The notes under the pieces: model-generated
What the model was told of the DNA's origin: nothing
The model's input: only the letters and a program-made list of their open reading frames with translations
The model's database searches: none
Source: Rhizomucor pusillus
Taxonomy: Eukaryota > Mucoromycota > Mucoromycetes > Mucorales > Lichtheimiaceae
DNA: 64,000 nt
Direction of reading: 5' to 3'
NCBI GenBank assembly: GCA_900175165.2
Contig: FWWN02000635.1
Coordinates: 4,338-68,337 of the forward strand
Shown here: piece by piece, positions 23,701 through 35,340 of the stretch
Layout: each line of letters opens with the position of its first letter
Position numbering within the stretch: position 1 is the first letter of the stretch
Translations under genes and position numbers: made by a program

Positions 23701-26700
23701 AGGTCGGTTGCTTGGTAACGTAAGAGCATCCGAAACGCATTTTACAAAAAGCGCAGTGGTATCACGGGCAAGCTCAACAGCCTCTACAGATTGTTGGGCT
23801 CCCACACCTGACGACGGTACTCGGGATACCGAGTCCATCGAGTATTGGTTCAAGGCATCGTCTGTGGTACTGTCCATGGACCCATGCCGCCGATATTTTT
23901 CCGGAGTACCCCTGTGATGGTGCAGGGTGGCCGCCGCGGTGATAGCCATCGTTGCATGGACCACATGCAGAAGCTTTTGCTGTAAACCGAGGTTTCCCGT
24001 GTTCACGCAGAAAAGAAGCTTTTGTAACACGCTTTGTTGAACAAGTCGCGTGATGTGCATGTCAACATGGTCCAGTTTTGAAACTACTTGATAAAGCAAT
24101 TCCGCTGCCCGCAGCTGAATGCTCCTTATCGAATTTTCCATCATATGTCTATATTTATCATTTGGCTCGCTTTCCAGAAATCTAGCCAGACAGTTAAAAC
24201 ATAGTCCGTCGAAATTGATCTTTTTGAATGCGCACTTACCTCAAGGCAGTACGCACTAGGACTTCCAAAAAGGATAGAGATTGACTATCTAGTACAAACT
24301 TTTAGTTGACAATGTTTTTGCAAGAATCGATAGACACCCATATACCTTGCGCCGTGATACCCAGGGATGCCTCTATGCAATGCGGCATTGCTCCAACGTT
24401 TCCGATACGATGGTTCTTGCATGCCTTTAAGAACGTGGTCGTGCCATACTCGCTGAGAGATACCAAATTTGCAAACATGTAATCGACCTCAGCCATGTCA
24501 AAAGGCCGCAAGTATACGTAAAACGGAATCACAATTTCTGTTTCTTGGCCGCTCGCTGTTTGGTGTTCAAAGGATATTCGCTTCTCTGCCGCCCTTCGAA
24601 TGATATTGTTGTTAAGCATAGAAAGAACGAATGGCTCCAGTATCCGTGCATAGTTTTTGATATGATATCGCAACCACGTTTCACCTAACCGGCGATCCAA
24701 AGGCGAGGCACCCTCGCGCAAAGTATCCAGGATCAAGAATAACGGACGAGCAAATATCGTCGCAGCTTCCACTACATCTTCAGAGTGCTCCCAGACTAGA
24801 CCGAATTTTCCGTAGTTGGTAGAACGCTGTTCATCATCTGGAACTACTAGATACGCTGATACAATGGTTGCAATTTGGAGAGGCAAGGAAGAACTGGTCA
24901 AGAGCCAGATGAGTTCTACTGTTCGTATATGTAAAAGTGGGAGGTTGGGCGAGAGGAAGCTCCATAATCTGTCCATTATACTCTTGAGGTCTCTTCTGTT
25001 TTTGAGCACAGAATCTCCAAGGAATGACGATCGTTTGGTCAGCTGTGTTAAAGTGGACAGGCTTGTATCAACAATGCCGAAATCTGGGCCATGCTGGCAG
25101 CAAGCCAAGAGCGTATTCGATAGTAAATGCTCATTGTCACCATTCCACTGGAAGGATTCGTCTGCGTGTTTCGATATGAGCGTTAACGCTGAACATGCGC
25201 CGTGGAACACCTTTTCCAATTGACTGTCGATTTTGCGCAATCTTTTGCCTTCAACTCCCACGTCGACACCGGTATTCATTTCGTTGGTAGGGATGATGTA
25301 GCTGCTTACTAGAGCAATTATAAATTCGGTCAAGTAATTCGCCACTTCTTTAACCAGAGCAGGTCCTCGGACAGGACCATACATTGGTCTCGTGATGATA
25401 GTGGATGTCTTTGCGTCTTTGTGAGAAATCGACGTTGAGAGGTCGCCATCGTCTTCTCCACTTCGTTGTATATTGGCATCCGTTCCGTTCTGTTCAGTAG
25501 CGCCATTATTGTTGCCGATTCGTACCTGAGGCGACAATATTCCATAGTAATCCCTAGCATATCCGAGAACATCCATACCCCTGTGGAACTGCTTCAGTGA
25601 TTTAGTGTTTGCGTTTTCCGGTTTCGATACTGGTCGATCTTCAAACATATTTTCGGGTATCATCTTGTAGATCGTGTGCGCAAGTTGTACGCAACATTCG
25701 ATCTGTGGCAAAATGTGGATGAATGCTGGATATTTCAGAGATTCCTCTAATTTCTGTGACAGCGCTGCCAAGACAAGAGGAAGATGCATTTGTCTGATTT
25801 CTTGGTCTGTGAACTTGAACGATTCAAGCGTGAACTGGACAAGGCGCAAATTATCCAGATCTTCTTCCGGCGAAGATTTCTTTGTTGATATGGTGCTATC
25901 GCTGCTTTTGCTCGGCAAGCTTTTATCGATTATACTAAATAATTTCGCCCATATCATGTAAGGTTCAACCATCTCCATCCACATGTTTGCTGTTTGCAAG
26001 ATCTGTATATGCATCCATCAGATTATTTCTCTAACAGGAAAAACATACTGTTTCGAGATACCTCTATTTTGTATGACCCGCGATGGACGAGTGTCTGGAT
26101 GCTTTGCAGTGAATCGATGAAAACATTCTGGACAATTGTCTGTCCTATTTCCCATTTATCCAGGAGGGAAATTAGGATCTTGTAAGGCTTTTGTGCATCC
26201 GCTATCATCGCTTCTCGGTCTAGATGCTGCTGCTGTTGCTGATTGGTGTCTGTGGAGGCGAAGAAAAGGCCTCTAATAGCCTGCGTTGCTGCTTTTTCTG
26301 AGTAAGAGTTGAAATATGCAAGCTGTTTTTGCGATGAGCTGTCGTCACCGAGGAGCCAGGCGTAGAGTCTACGGTTCAGTGACATATCCTTTCGAAGAAC
26401 GATTGCTAGCGCTGATCTCATCAGCACAACGAGATCGTCGTGGGGTATAGTACTACGAGCAACCGGTTAAAAATACGCTTTCTCAATGTGATGGGCACTG
26501 AACCTACCGGTATCTCAACACAAAATTTTGCACCAGTAATTCAAGCATGCTGCGTTGTACAAGAAGCTGTGTATCCGCAAGCGTCGCGGCAAACGCACGG
26601 ACCATTAGACTGATACTCTCTGAAGTACCTAATACGACTGCTACGTCTATACATTTTACCGTTAGAACCGACTTAGATTAGAATATCCTAATGTCTTTTT

Positions 26701-27796
26701 ACCTTCTTTCCCAGTCATTTTCGGTAATCTTCGCAGTAAATAATTCAAGGCAGGAGATCGAAGTCCAGGATTACTGATCATGATATGCCATATGCACGAA
26801 TAAAAGAAAGGTAGATCCACTGTTTCTCCCAATTGATCCATCAAATCCACCACCTAAACGCAATGCTGTTCTAGCTTTCGTACTCTCGATTTTCATCATT
26901 ATGCATCCCTTACCTTGTCGAAGAATTCACTTCCTTCCTCATCCAAAGCAGGTAATAAAGCTATCACAAAACCTCGCATTGCTGGCCTTAATCGGTTTTT
27001 CAAAGGAAGGTAGAACTTTTCAAAAATGGATAATAATTGCGGCTACAGGTTATAGTTAGCGAAATCAGATATCATATACATGCTCTTCTCCAAAAGCAAA
27101 TTACCTTAACGTGCATGGCAGCATGCTGGACAAATGGAAATAAACCCATTGACCACAGTGCCAAGTCCTCCGCTAATTGATCAGGCTGTTTGCCCAGGAT
27201 ATTGTCTCAGCCTCGTGTCGCCAATTAATGACAGCGTAGTAAATGACATACCCCAATGGTTTCCAAAATATATGCGTATACATCCAACGTCTTTTGATGA
27301 ACTCCTGCTGGAAAGCCAGGATTGAGGCACTGAGCAAGGCGTTTTGACACAGTATATTTTCGAGGTATGACAGGAAATTGAGGGTACGCTTGGAAACTCT
27401 GCAGGGCGTACATATTAATCTTCCATTTGAGCACCGTTTTCTTTTTTTTACCTTTAGCAGCCGACCGAGAAACGAAATGATATCAGCCCATTCGTTTACA
27501 GCATCAAACGAATTGAGGTTCTTCTCGATCAGCTGATTGTACTTTCGGAATCTCGGGTCGCTCTGCAAAGCTTGGTCATGTAAGAACAGCGCCGATGATG
27601 TGTAATGTTTCACGTGTAAGCATACATTCTTCTCTACTCGTTGTACGCTCCAGTTTGGTTTGTAATCTCGACAGAAATGAGCAGCAGCAAAGATCGTGGA
27701 AGGAACGTGGCCTTTCGTATCCCAGAAAATTGCTTCGGCCCTGAAATTCATAAAATGCATGAACACACCCGAGAGACACAATTCAAAATCGCACAT
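20779..27796 (-). CDS. DOP1: DOP1 (Dopey) family membrane-traffic protein
   Basis: A very large gene with many short introns running from about 27.6 kb down to the stop at 20779. The N-terminus has the Dopey signature (SDPRFRKYNQLIEKNLNSF, then VNEWADIISFLGRLLK). The next exon carries FPVIPRKYTVSKRLAQCLNP, then GVHQKTLDVYAYILETIG. The C-terminus has WRKEVWDVFLDNRFFYMN and YQWIFIRDT. Two long exon frames fill the middle (26014-24302 and 24144-23170). DOP1 acts with Mon2 (and Neo1 in yeast) in recycling between endosome and Golgi, and is needed for normal morphology in filamentous fungi. The start is uncertain: the first in-frame ATG is at 27796, but family members usually begin closer to the SDPRF motif, so an extra 5' intron is possible. 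The kinase gene lies 68 bases upstream on the same strand. Confidence 0.88.
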
Positions 27797-27863
27797 TGTA
27801 GATCTGTATTAAAATACTCCTTTCACATATGCATCTAAAGTAGGTTGTTGCTGTTGTTAAGAT

Positions 27864-28803
27864 TTAGAATGTATCCAGCAGTTTCTGGATTGTGCGGTTC
27901 GCGGTTTCTTCTATAGACGTTTTTGTTGTGTCTAGCACAAGCACATTTTCTACAACGTTGTGAATACTCTCATCGTTATCGAGCAAATGCTTGTTCCACT
28001 TCACATATTCGGGCCACACAATTGCGTCAAAGTATCCAGGTGGATCTTGCCAATAACCTAAGCAGTCCAATATTTAGGATTCTAATATTGTGATCGAATG
28101 CAAACGACTTTACCTTCTTTTGTTGCGTAGCCTTGACGAGCCTCTCGACGCGTTTTTAGGACATCGTAGGACGCTGTTATGAATACCCTGCACTCCAGGT
28201 CCTGATATACAGTCTCATCCCAATACAGCATAAATCCATCCACAATCAAAAATGTAGAGTCTCTTTGGTCCCACTTTGATACCATTGCGAGCAGTTGCTG
28301 GAATGTATCTTCAGCAAGTAGTCCCGATCCATCGTGTGTGTTGTTTATCTCGTTTGACTGAAACTCTGGCGGTAAAGAACCATTCTCACGTACAAAGTTC
28401 ACAGTATCTTTGAGTTTCGCAAAATCCAGCGCGTCCGGGCAATCCCAGTTGGCGAACTGTGTTTTTGGATCGATAGGGATTTGGGCGTCAGGCTAATAAA
28501 ATTTCAAGCAATAAGAATTTCTCCCAGTAGCCAAGTTTATGCCGAAAATCTAAACCAACCTTGAAAAAGTCGTCTTGATAGATAACAAGCGAATTGGGCA
28601 ATAAACGCTGGAGTATCCGAGTAACAGTCTACTTTGTGTTTTATCTTTTTAGTTGCCGTCGTGATTATCACCCCAAACAACACTGCTTACGGTTTTGCCC
28701 GAGCATGAGGGACCGCTTTGCAGTGGCATTAGTCCAAGAATGTATTTATTCTCTGCATCAATCTGTGTGATTACCTTATGCCGATCGTCCTGACGTTGGG
28801 CAT
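27864..28803 (-). CDS. NRK1: nicotinamide riboside kinase
   Basis: Five exons: 28803-28775, 28715-28691, 28628-28560, 28492-28114 and 28057-27864. They total 696 bases, giving 231 residues, the usual size for this kinase. Exons 1 and 2 are only 29 and 25 bases, yet joining them restores a perfect P-loop start (MPNVRTIGIS-GPSCSGKT). Downstream are IYQDDFFK, with the Asp typical of the family, LIVDGFMLYWD, and the lid/substrate segment YWQDPPGYFDAIVWPEYVKW. The enzyme phosphorylates nicotinamide riboside to NMN, a salvage route to NAD+. It is transcribed away from the PalC-like gene across a 100-base gap. Confidence 0.9.
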
Positions 28804-28903
28804 TTGCGTAGCTATGTGTGCAAGACGTTTGCTCTCCGCCCCGCAGCTGCTGAAGTGCGCCCTTTGCAGGAGCCAACAATAGCCGTTTCTTTCGGTGCCA
28901 AGA
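28804..28903. promoter_or_regulatory. 100-base divergent promoter region, NRK1 / PalC-like
   Basis: The start codons at 28803 (minus) and 28904 (plus) are separated by 100 bases, so both core promoters and leaders must fit here or overlap the coding ends. No TATA box was seen. The interval is relatively GC-rich around 28840-28870. Confidence 0.6.
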
Positions 28904-30523
28904 ATGAGTTACACATTCTCATTACCGACAACCGGCCCAGTATCTTTTGTCGACTACATTCAGGATGTCGGCAAGTACTCGTCCGAGATTTCAGACGCTA
29001 CAGCGCAGCGCGGCCGTGTTCGAACCGTCCTGAAAGAGCATAAAAAGCAAGGACAGGAATCGCGGGATTACCGCTACATAATGAACGTAAGCGAAAGCTT
29101 GTAAAGAGCCATAATCCAGGTTGCTGAAAGAACTTGCACTCAGGCTATAGAAGACTACTTGCCGTATTTAGTGAGCATTATAAACTGCTTAGAAGAGGGC
29201 GAGCTATCATTCAAAAACGACAAGGATATCGGTACAATCAAGCAGATCCATTGTATACGCAGAGACCAATTCTGATCACTGAAAATATTAGAAACTTCTT
29301 GGCGGTCCACCTTGAGCGATCATATCATACATACCGGCAGCAACGCACCGCGGATAGTTTGTTCCAGCATTTACTACGAGCTGCTCTTTGTGCTAATGAC
29401 GTTCGCCTATGGATGCTGCATGCAAAGTCAGGATATATTAAAGATGATACAGAGCGATGACAGTAAAGTATCAGTAAATTACAACAAGGCAAGTACGGGA
29501 AATGGTTACTTAGACCTGTATGTTAGTTTTAACATGGAACAAATTATTGCTCTGCAGGCCGCCGACCTGTTAAACACTGCAGCGGGAGTATTTGATTACG
29601 TAGCATACAATGTAATACCAAAGTGGAAGTCACCGCCAGACCATCGACCTGTTGAAACAATGAAGGAGCTGCCGGCAGCTCTGTCAAAGTAAGCCTGGAA
29701 GCTAAATATGAGAAGGATGCTTGCTTATGATATACTTACCATCAATTAGAATGGCGTTGGCTGATGCCCAGGCTATTGCGATCAACAAGGCGCTGCTTTC
29801 AGGGCAGGTCTCAAAATCATTAGCAGCTAAACTCTTTATCGGTGTCGCAGACCAGTATGAAGTTGCACATGGCCTCATATCTTCTATCACTGGGACGCAG
29901 GAAGTAGCAGCTGATCTAAAGAAATATTTGTATGATGGATCCCATTTCTACAAGGTACCTTGATCATACTCAATCCGAAGAGCAATGATTGATCTCTTTA
30001 AGAAATAGGCGATGGGCAAGAAATACTTAGCTCTAGATGCCAACGATAACCAGTAAGGACCACGATTGTGCATTCCTGATGGGAGACTTATACTTACAAT
30101 TGATAGGAAATTGGGCGAAGCTGTGGGATTTTTGCAAGACTGTAAAGCCGATCTACGTTCCATACAGCAATCAAGTTTCTCTAAACCACATCTTCGGAAA
30201 TCAAATGTCGCACAGCGAGCTTTGAAAGAGGAGGAGTCTGTCACAGAACTTTTACAGAAATTTACAAAGATGAACAACACTGTGAGTTTACGGAATTGTA
30301 TTGATAGATAGGATATAGTCTTACAGATTGTAATGGTTTCTGCATACAGGTAACATACCAGTCTGTCCCTTCGCGCCAAGATTTGCATAGACTGATACCT
30401 AACGGCCGAGGTGTTCTCGAGCTAAAACGATACCAGTTACCGCAACCCAAATTCGGACCTTCCAAAATCGATGACAGCCACGCGAAGCAAGGTCGATATG
30501 CCCGCTCGGGTGCTTACTATTAG
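28904..30523 (+). CDS. BRO1-domain protein, PalC/BROX-like
   Basis: Seven exons: 28904-29086, 29120-29231, 29292-29688, 29750-29954, 30009-30052, 30107-30281 and 30350-30523. They total 1290 bases, giving 429 residues. The protein is essentially one BRO1 domain. It begins MSYTFSLPTTGPVSFVDYI, continues with YYELLFVLMTFAYGCCMQ and LLNTAAGVFDYV in the helical core, and has LADAQAIAINKAL as the hallmark helix. A short Gly/Arg tail ends ARSGAYY. BRO1 domains bind ESCRT-III Snf7. The small single-domain fungal form is PalC, an adaptor in ambient-pH (Pal/Rim) signalling at endosomes; BROX is the animal counterpart. Intron 1 is only 33 bases (29087-29119), but removing it keeps the domain continuous. 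Confidence 0.85.
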
Positions 30524-30691
30524 GCATGTCGAAACATGAACATAATAAAATTCTGGATATCTGAACCGGCATTGCTTTCCTCAGATTTTTGGTCATCTGC
30601 AGTTTCCTTTTGGTTGCCATATCAAGCATAGTACTATTGATTTCCCCCAAATTATTTGCGGGTGAAAAAAATATCTTTGCGCTAGTAAGAG

Positions 30692-31483
30692 TTATAGTTT
30701 GCGTTGCTCATGTTGCCGTTCCCATGTTTGGAACATCAGCTGGCTTGATGCAAAGTCAATAACAATTTCTCCTGGCGGCTCTTGCTTCTTTATCGTCGAA
30801 GGGCTGCGCCGTGGTGTGCCTGCCATCAATGCTTGTTCCCGCCCTTCCTCCCTGCTTCCTGTCTTCCACTTAGGAACATGTTTGGCGGAAACCCTTATTA
30901 ACTGTCGACGCCGTTGGAATTGTTGCAAGGTGGCCAAGCTCTTCTAAAATCTGCGAGCTCGGCCGCCCATGTACTTCTTCAGCGATGTTATCCGTGCAAT
31001 ATTTAAGGATGGAGTGGCTCCCTGACCGCTTCGGTGGAAAGCTCTTGAAATATTCTGTCGGCGGCTCTGCTAACCGCTGCAGCGTAGATCGCTTCAGTCT
31101 CACCGTTAAAACACTAGTGCTATGCGCAGCCGCAGCTCCTGGGACGTCGAACTGTAGGATGTCTTCCTACGCCGGGGATCCGTAGTGGATAATTTCAATA
31201 TTATCCCGGGATTTGCAGGTAGAACCTGGAGGGAGGAAGGTACGTGATCATTTATATCTTTAAACTTTCTGCGCGTACAACACTTACGATGGCCGAGTAG
31301 ATTGCACAATATCTCCAATGGTCTCTAAGTTCCTTATACTTTTTTTCCAACTTCAAGTATAAAAACTTTCGATTGGTTGTCGTTTAACAATCGTACTGTA
31401 CAAGGACCGTCTCGACACAAGGATGACAACCCTCTTTTAGGAACTGGTTGCGCCGCCTCCTCGTTAGTGATTCCTGGATACAT
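30692..31483 (-). CDS. possible small multi-exon gene, model unresolved
   Basis: Open segments on the minus strand suggest a gene but I do not recognise it. An ATG at 31483 opens MYPGITNEEAAQPVPKRG and could splice (GTATAA donor, CTCCAG acceptor) into VLPANPGIILKLSTTDP. Further down are RLAEPPTEYFKSFPPKR and, in another frame, ATLQQFQRRRQLIRVSAKH, running to the TAA at 30692. Joining these last two needs either a 31-base intron (GTACAT..TTTTAG) or a frameshift. The basic, Arg/Lys-rich C-terminus is the only compositional feature. It may be a real short gene, a decayed one, or chance. The stop lies convergent to the PalC-like gene. Confidence 0.3.
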
Positions 31484-32431
31484 CGTTGGTTTCACTATCA
31501 ACGTGGATTGAACGGCACTATTCTTTTATTTCAAGAACTCGCAGCAAGACAGTATAAGAGAAAAATGAATAATAAATAATAGAAGTTGTAACCACGAAAG
31601 CTAGTGTATGTAAAATAAGGTTGACACTTGGCACAGAGACCAATGTGGGCTTGACATGCGGATAAGCCGTTGGGACAATGTGCTCGTGGATAATTCCTCA
31701 GTTCTTGGAATCCGAGTGGTAAATTAAGACACTCACAGAAAGCTATATGAACTTCCATACTATTCCGGACATTTCCAATGGAAGCAATTAGGTAATGAAC
31801 TACTATAATCATCTAGTACTTCCAGAAAACGATGGCTAGGACAGAAGACTATGGTGCTCTCAATTCTTGCATAATCTTTAGTCATATACACATAATAAGC
31901 TCATCAACAGAGCAAAGTTATCCTTCAAAGCTCCCATACAAGGTAAACAAATGTAGAGACTACCCATAGACTACAATCATTTCTTCCGATCCCTAAAAAC
32001 GTAAGAGCTTGCGTAATCTGCTATGAAACATAGTGTCATATTGGATGTTTCAACAAAACTTAGTCCCCAAAATTTACCACTGTTCATTTTCTTTCACCTT
32101 GTTCTTCGGATCTCTTTTTACATGATTGTATCAGCACTGTAGATTTTCTACTGTTATATTTTACAAGCTATTGACCTACAAGTGAAAAGGATTGGTATAT
32201 GTCTGGGCTAAAAAGCTCATCAAAGAGGAGCAGAAAGATACAGGTACGACACAGGATCCCGGTCCAGTTTTAATCCGCAGACTCATGGGATATGTACCGT
32301 GCAATAGTATGCAGAGATTGTAGCGGCACAGGACATAAAACCAAGGAATAAGCTCTGTCCTCTGTATGAGAAGAAAGGTATAGATTATCATAAAATTTGA
32401 TACGTACGTAAATTCATGTCTGGCATTCGTA
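31484..32431. other. intergenic, one unassigned Cys-containing frame
   Basis: No recognised gene. A minus-strand frame at 31812-31531 encodes a Cys-containing segment (ECLNLPLGFQELRNYPRAHC, later LCAKCQPYF) followed by a hydrophobic end. It has no ATG-led exon structure I can defend. Confidence 0.4.
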
Positions 32432-32978
32432 GAATCTAAACGTAAACGGCGGAACGAGCCTGAAGATCCGGAGGAAAAGCGTGCAAAAAAGAAAGGAAGA
32501 TTGGAGAGAGATAGGACGAACCAGAACCCACGGACTGTGGCAACCTCGAGTTCAATCTGCAGCTCTTGCGGAGGAAGTGGCCAGAACGGCGCCTGATCCT
32601 ATGTCACTCAAAGACAAGATGAAGCAAGTCCTTAGCATGAAACAAGAGAAATTTACACGGCGGGTTGCCTTTGATGCAATAGTTCGCCAAGAATATCACG
32701 ACACCCTGCAAGAAAGGATCAGTCAACTTTGCACATTCGTACGAGAGGTTGTGGTCCGAGCGCAGATATTGGTAAATACATACGTAATTGCCCGTGCAAA
32801 CGAAGACATACCCACATATATCTATTCCCAAGCATTTTGGTACAGCACATGCCAGCTCGTGATGGGAAAGGAAGTCAACGGCACCAACCCAGACATGCCT
32901 CAGAACATCAAGCCATTAAGGGACGCATTTTCGCTCGCTTATCCAGAGGCAGTTTACAATTGCAATATCATACTCTGA
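32432..32978 (+). pseudogene. decayed CxxC-type ORF, probably transposon-associated
   Basis: After a possible splice acceptor (TTCGTAG, ending 32431) the sequence encodes a highly charged stretch (KRKRRNEPEDPEEKRAKKKG). CSSCGGSGQ follows, then the frame shifts by one base near 32583 and continues as SLKDKMKQVLSMKQEKFTRR, RISQLCTFVREVVVRAQIL and FWYSTCQLVMGKEV, ending at 32978. I associate this layout (basic region, CxxCGG knuckle, helical region) with repeated ORFs of mucoralean fungi, from memory and without a search. The frameshift and abrupt end argue for a dead copy. Function is unknown. Confidence 0.5.
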
Positions 32979-34498
32979 AGCACTTTCGTACGCCTGCCAA
33001 TTTGTGACAAACTTTTGTATATACTGTCTACAGACAGCAGCTCCGGTACGTATAGTGCCGTGATGGCACTTTCGTCACAACTATTGACTTATATTCATAT
33101 CTACCACTGCCATGGAGCACAAGCAGCCATAGTAACATAAATACAGTATTTCAAGACAATAGCTCACAATATTAATGCGAAACAACTATTCATTGGTGTT
33201 GTTTTCTTTGCTTTATTGATACTCTCGAAACTGGCTTGCGTTTCAAGGTAATACAAGAGACAACTACTCAGTCGCGCACTGCAGTGGTATGCATTTTGTA
33301 CCTGTGGTAAGTCGTTCAACTGGACAGTCTTGCCACTTAAGAACTAAGCATACTTTTTTCCTTTCTTCTTCACAAAGAGATCATGGTGAGGCATTTGCCA
33401 TGCTGTCAATGATTGAGGCGCATAGCCTCCCTGAAGAATGCTTCGTTTCCTGGTATATTTAATCCTTGGCCATCATACAAATGCATCGATAGTTTTGTAT
33501 GTGCACCCATGTTCTGTTCAACGATTAGAAATAGAAACAATGTAGTTGTCGCTCACGGCGAGCACACCTCTTTCGCTCTATACATGTTTGAACTCCTTGC
33601 TCAATTGGTCTGTGCTGCAGTTTTTTCTCTTTTCTTATGCTGATATGAGACGGTCGATGTCAGATAACAAAAAACGGCAGCACTTGCATGTAAAATAAAG
33701 TGACCGGGCTAGTGTGTATGCACTGGGCCTCGGCCAGAGTTCGTCCAATATGAGGAGGAAAGCAGACAATCACACGGATACGTGGGGTATTAGTGCCATG
33801 CATTACTCTTTAATAGATTAGTATTCTGATTTCCCTCTTCCTGTTAGCTATTCTATTCTAGTTCTTGCGTATTCTCTCTCTGCTCTATCTTTTCTGATAG
33901 GTGACGACGGTAATAGGCCAAGTCTGTCTCCTACCCGTTGGTTCTGCAGATGATGATTGGAAGGATTTCTCGTGTGATCGGTTCGACGCGTTCGTCTGTG
34001 TCTGTCTCCTCGACTCTGCTCAACGTCTCTCGAGCACGATATCGCAATCGACAAAAATCAGAAAGAAAGGCAGCTACTATTTATTTTAGTGCATGGTTGC
34101 CATTTTTTGTTTCTTTGTGATACCGACTAATGTCTCACCTGCTATATTGGATGAGATATACAAGTGGGTTGGGGGATACTATACTACAATACAAAAGAGA
34201 TAATATAAGAGAGAAGGGAGAGAGATAACAGTTCTATGATGTAGGTGCGGCCATTGTGTGCTTGTATGACGGATGGTCAGTCACGTGTCTGTCGCCGCAC
34301 TCCTGTCGCATTTATGGATTGATCAGTGTTCAATAATGATGGAGGTGGTACTCTCTCATCACAATCATCTACCGTTAGACTTAATTCTTTGCTTTTTATT
34401 CCATTAAGCGCCTACTCAAAAGTCTCGCAGTATTTTACTGTTCCACCTCCCTGCCAAGTACTTCAACTCCTTATTTTTTTTAGTTTCTTAAATTTGCT
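32979..34498. other. intergenic, nothing recognised
   Basis: About 1.5 kb between relics. Open frames on both strands are short and lack recognisable domains. Purine-rich patches occur near 34190-34230. Confidence 0.5.
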
Positions 34499-35340
34499 TC
34501 AAGAAGCTCGAGGCCAGTTTGTAAGCACTCCACTGGATGGTGTTCCGCCTCTTGCTTTCGCGAGCTCACATTCTTCAGCGGCTATAGCCGTGGTACGTGC
34601 AATTTCCTGACGTTGAACACATAAATAAATGCAGAAGATTTTCCAGCACTGATATAATTGGTCCACTTACACGGAGCTGGACTAGTCGGCGGACCATGCT
34701 TGGCAGCGGCATCAGGTTGAGACCACTTCCGATCAGCTTAAATGTGGCCAACCTGATCATCCGGTAAATTGCCTCATATCTCAGATCCATAATATATGTT
34801 GAACAGGCGAACCCTAGAAATCACGGTTTGTATTATTATCCATATAGAATGTATAATTCTTACCTTCGATCAGGATGCCACAAACGATGGGATCACGGAC
34901 ACCTGCTTCCAGAAGCTTTCCAATCATGAGCTTCATCTGGGGACCCAATTTAATGAAATCAGATATCTTGACTAATTTAGGAGCGTTTTGAATAGGTTGT
35001 ATGACAGCAACTTGAGAGGTACATCAACAGCAGGCATAACTTACATTCCGTACAAAATATCCGCTATTAAAAGGTTGCATTCATTATCACTTGTATCCGC
35101 TTAGGCCAGTATGGATATTGTCCTTTGCTTCAGCTTTCGCTACGATGTTCTTGTAGAGATAGCCTGTAAAATAAGAATTGGTCACTAAATAAGCACTACT
35201 AATTGCTAAATTTAATACGTACATCCTCAGCTTCCTGGCACCATCGATTCGCACCAGCCGAGATGTTTGGAAGGTTCGAATTTAGCGTCGTTTCAAGCGA
35301 CTTGATAATTGAATTATGGATCCCGTATCCCACATACTTG
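34499..35340 (-). pseudogene. decayed copy 1 of an unrecognised dispersed protein family
   Basis: Minus-strand exons with good splice sites. LPNISAGANRWCQEAED (to about 35225) joins GYLYKNIVAKAEAKDN, then LGPQMKLMIGKLLEAGVRDP. Next comes GFACSTYIMDLRYEAIYR, then MIRLATFKLIGSGLNLMPLP (34813-34671). The last exon is EIARTTAIAAEECELAKARG, stop at 34499. Stops (TGATAATGA) and a phase mismatch near 35070-35100 interrupt the frame. The pattern Y-M-hydrophobic-E-I-M-R-K resembles the C-terminal part of the copy at 43.7-46.0 kb, so I place both in one family. Function is unknown. The 5' end abuts a piggyBac relic in the opposite orientation. Confidence 0.45.

Noticed and set aside
34326..34610. 94-residue plus-strand frame
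   Set aside because: It overlaps well-spliced minus-strand exons of the family copy and has no domain.
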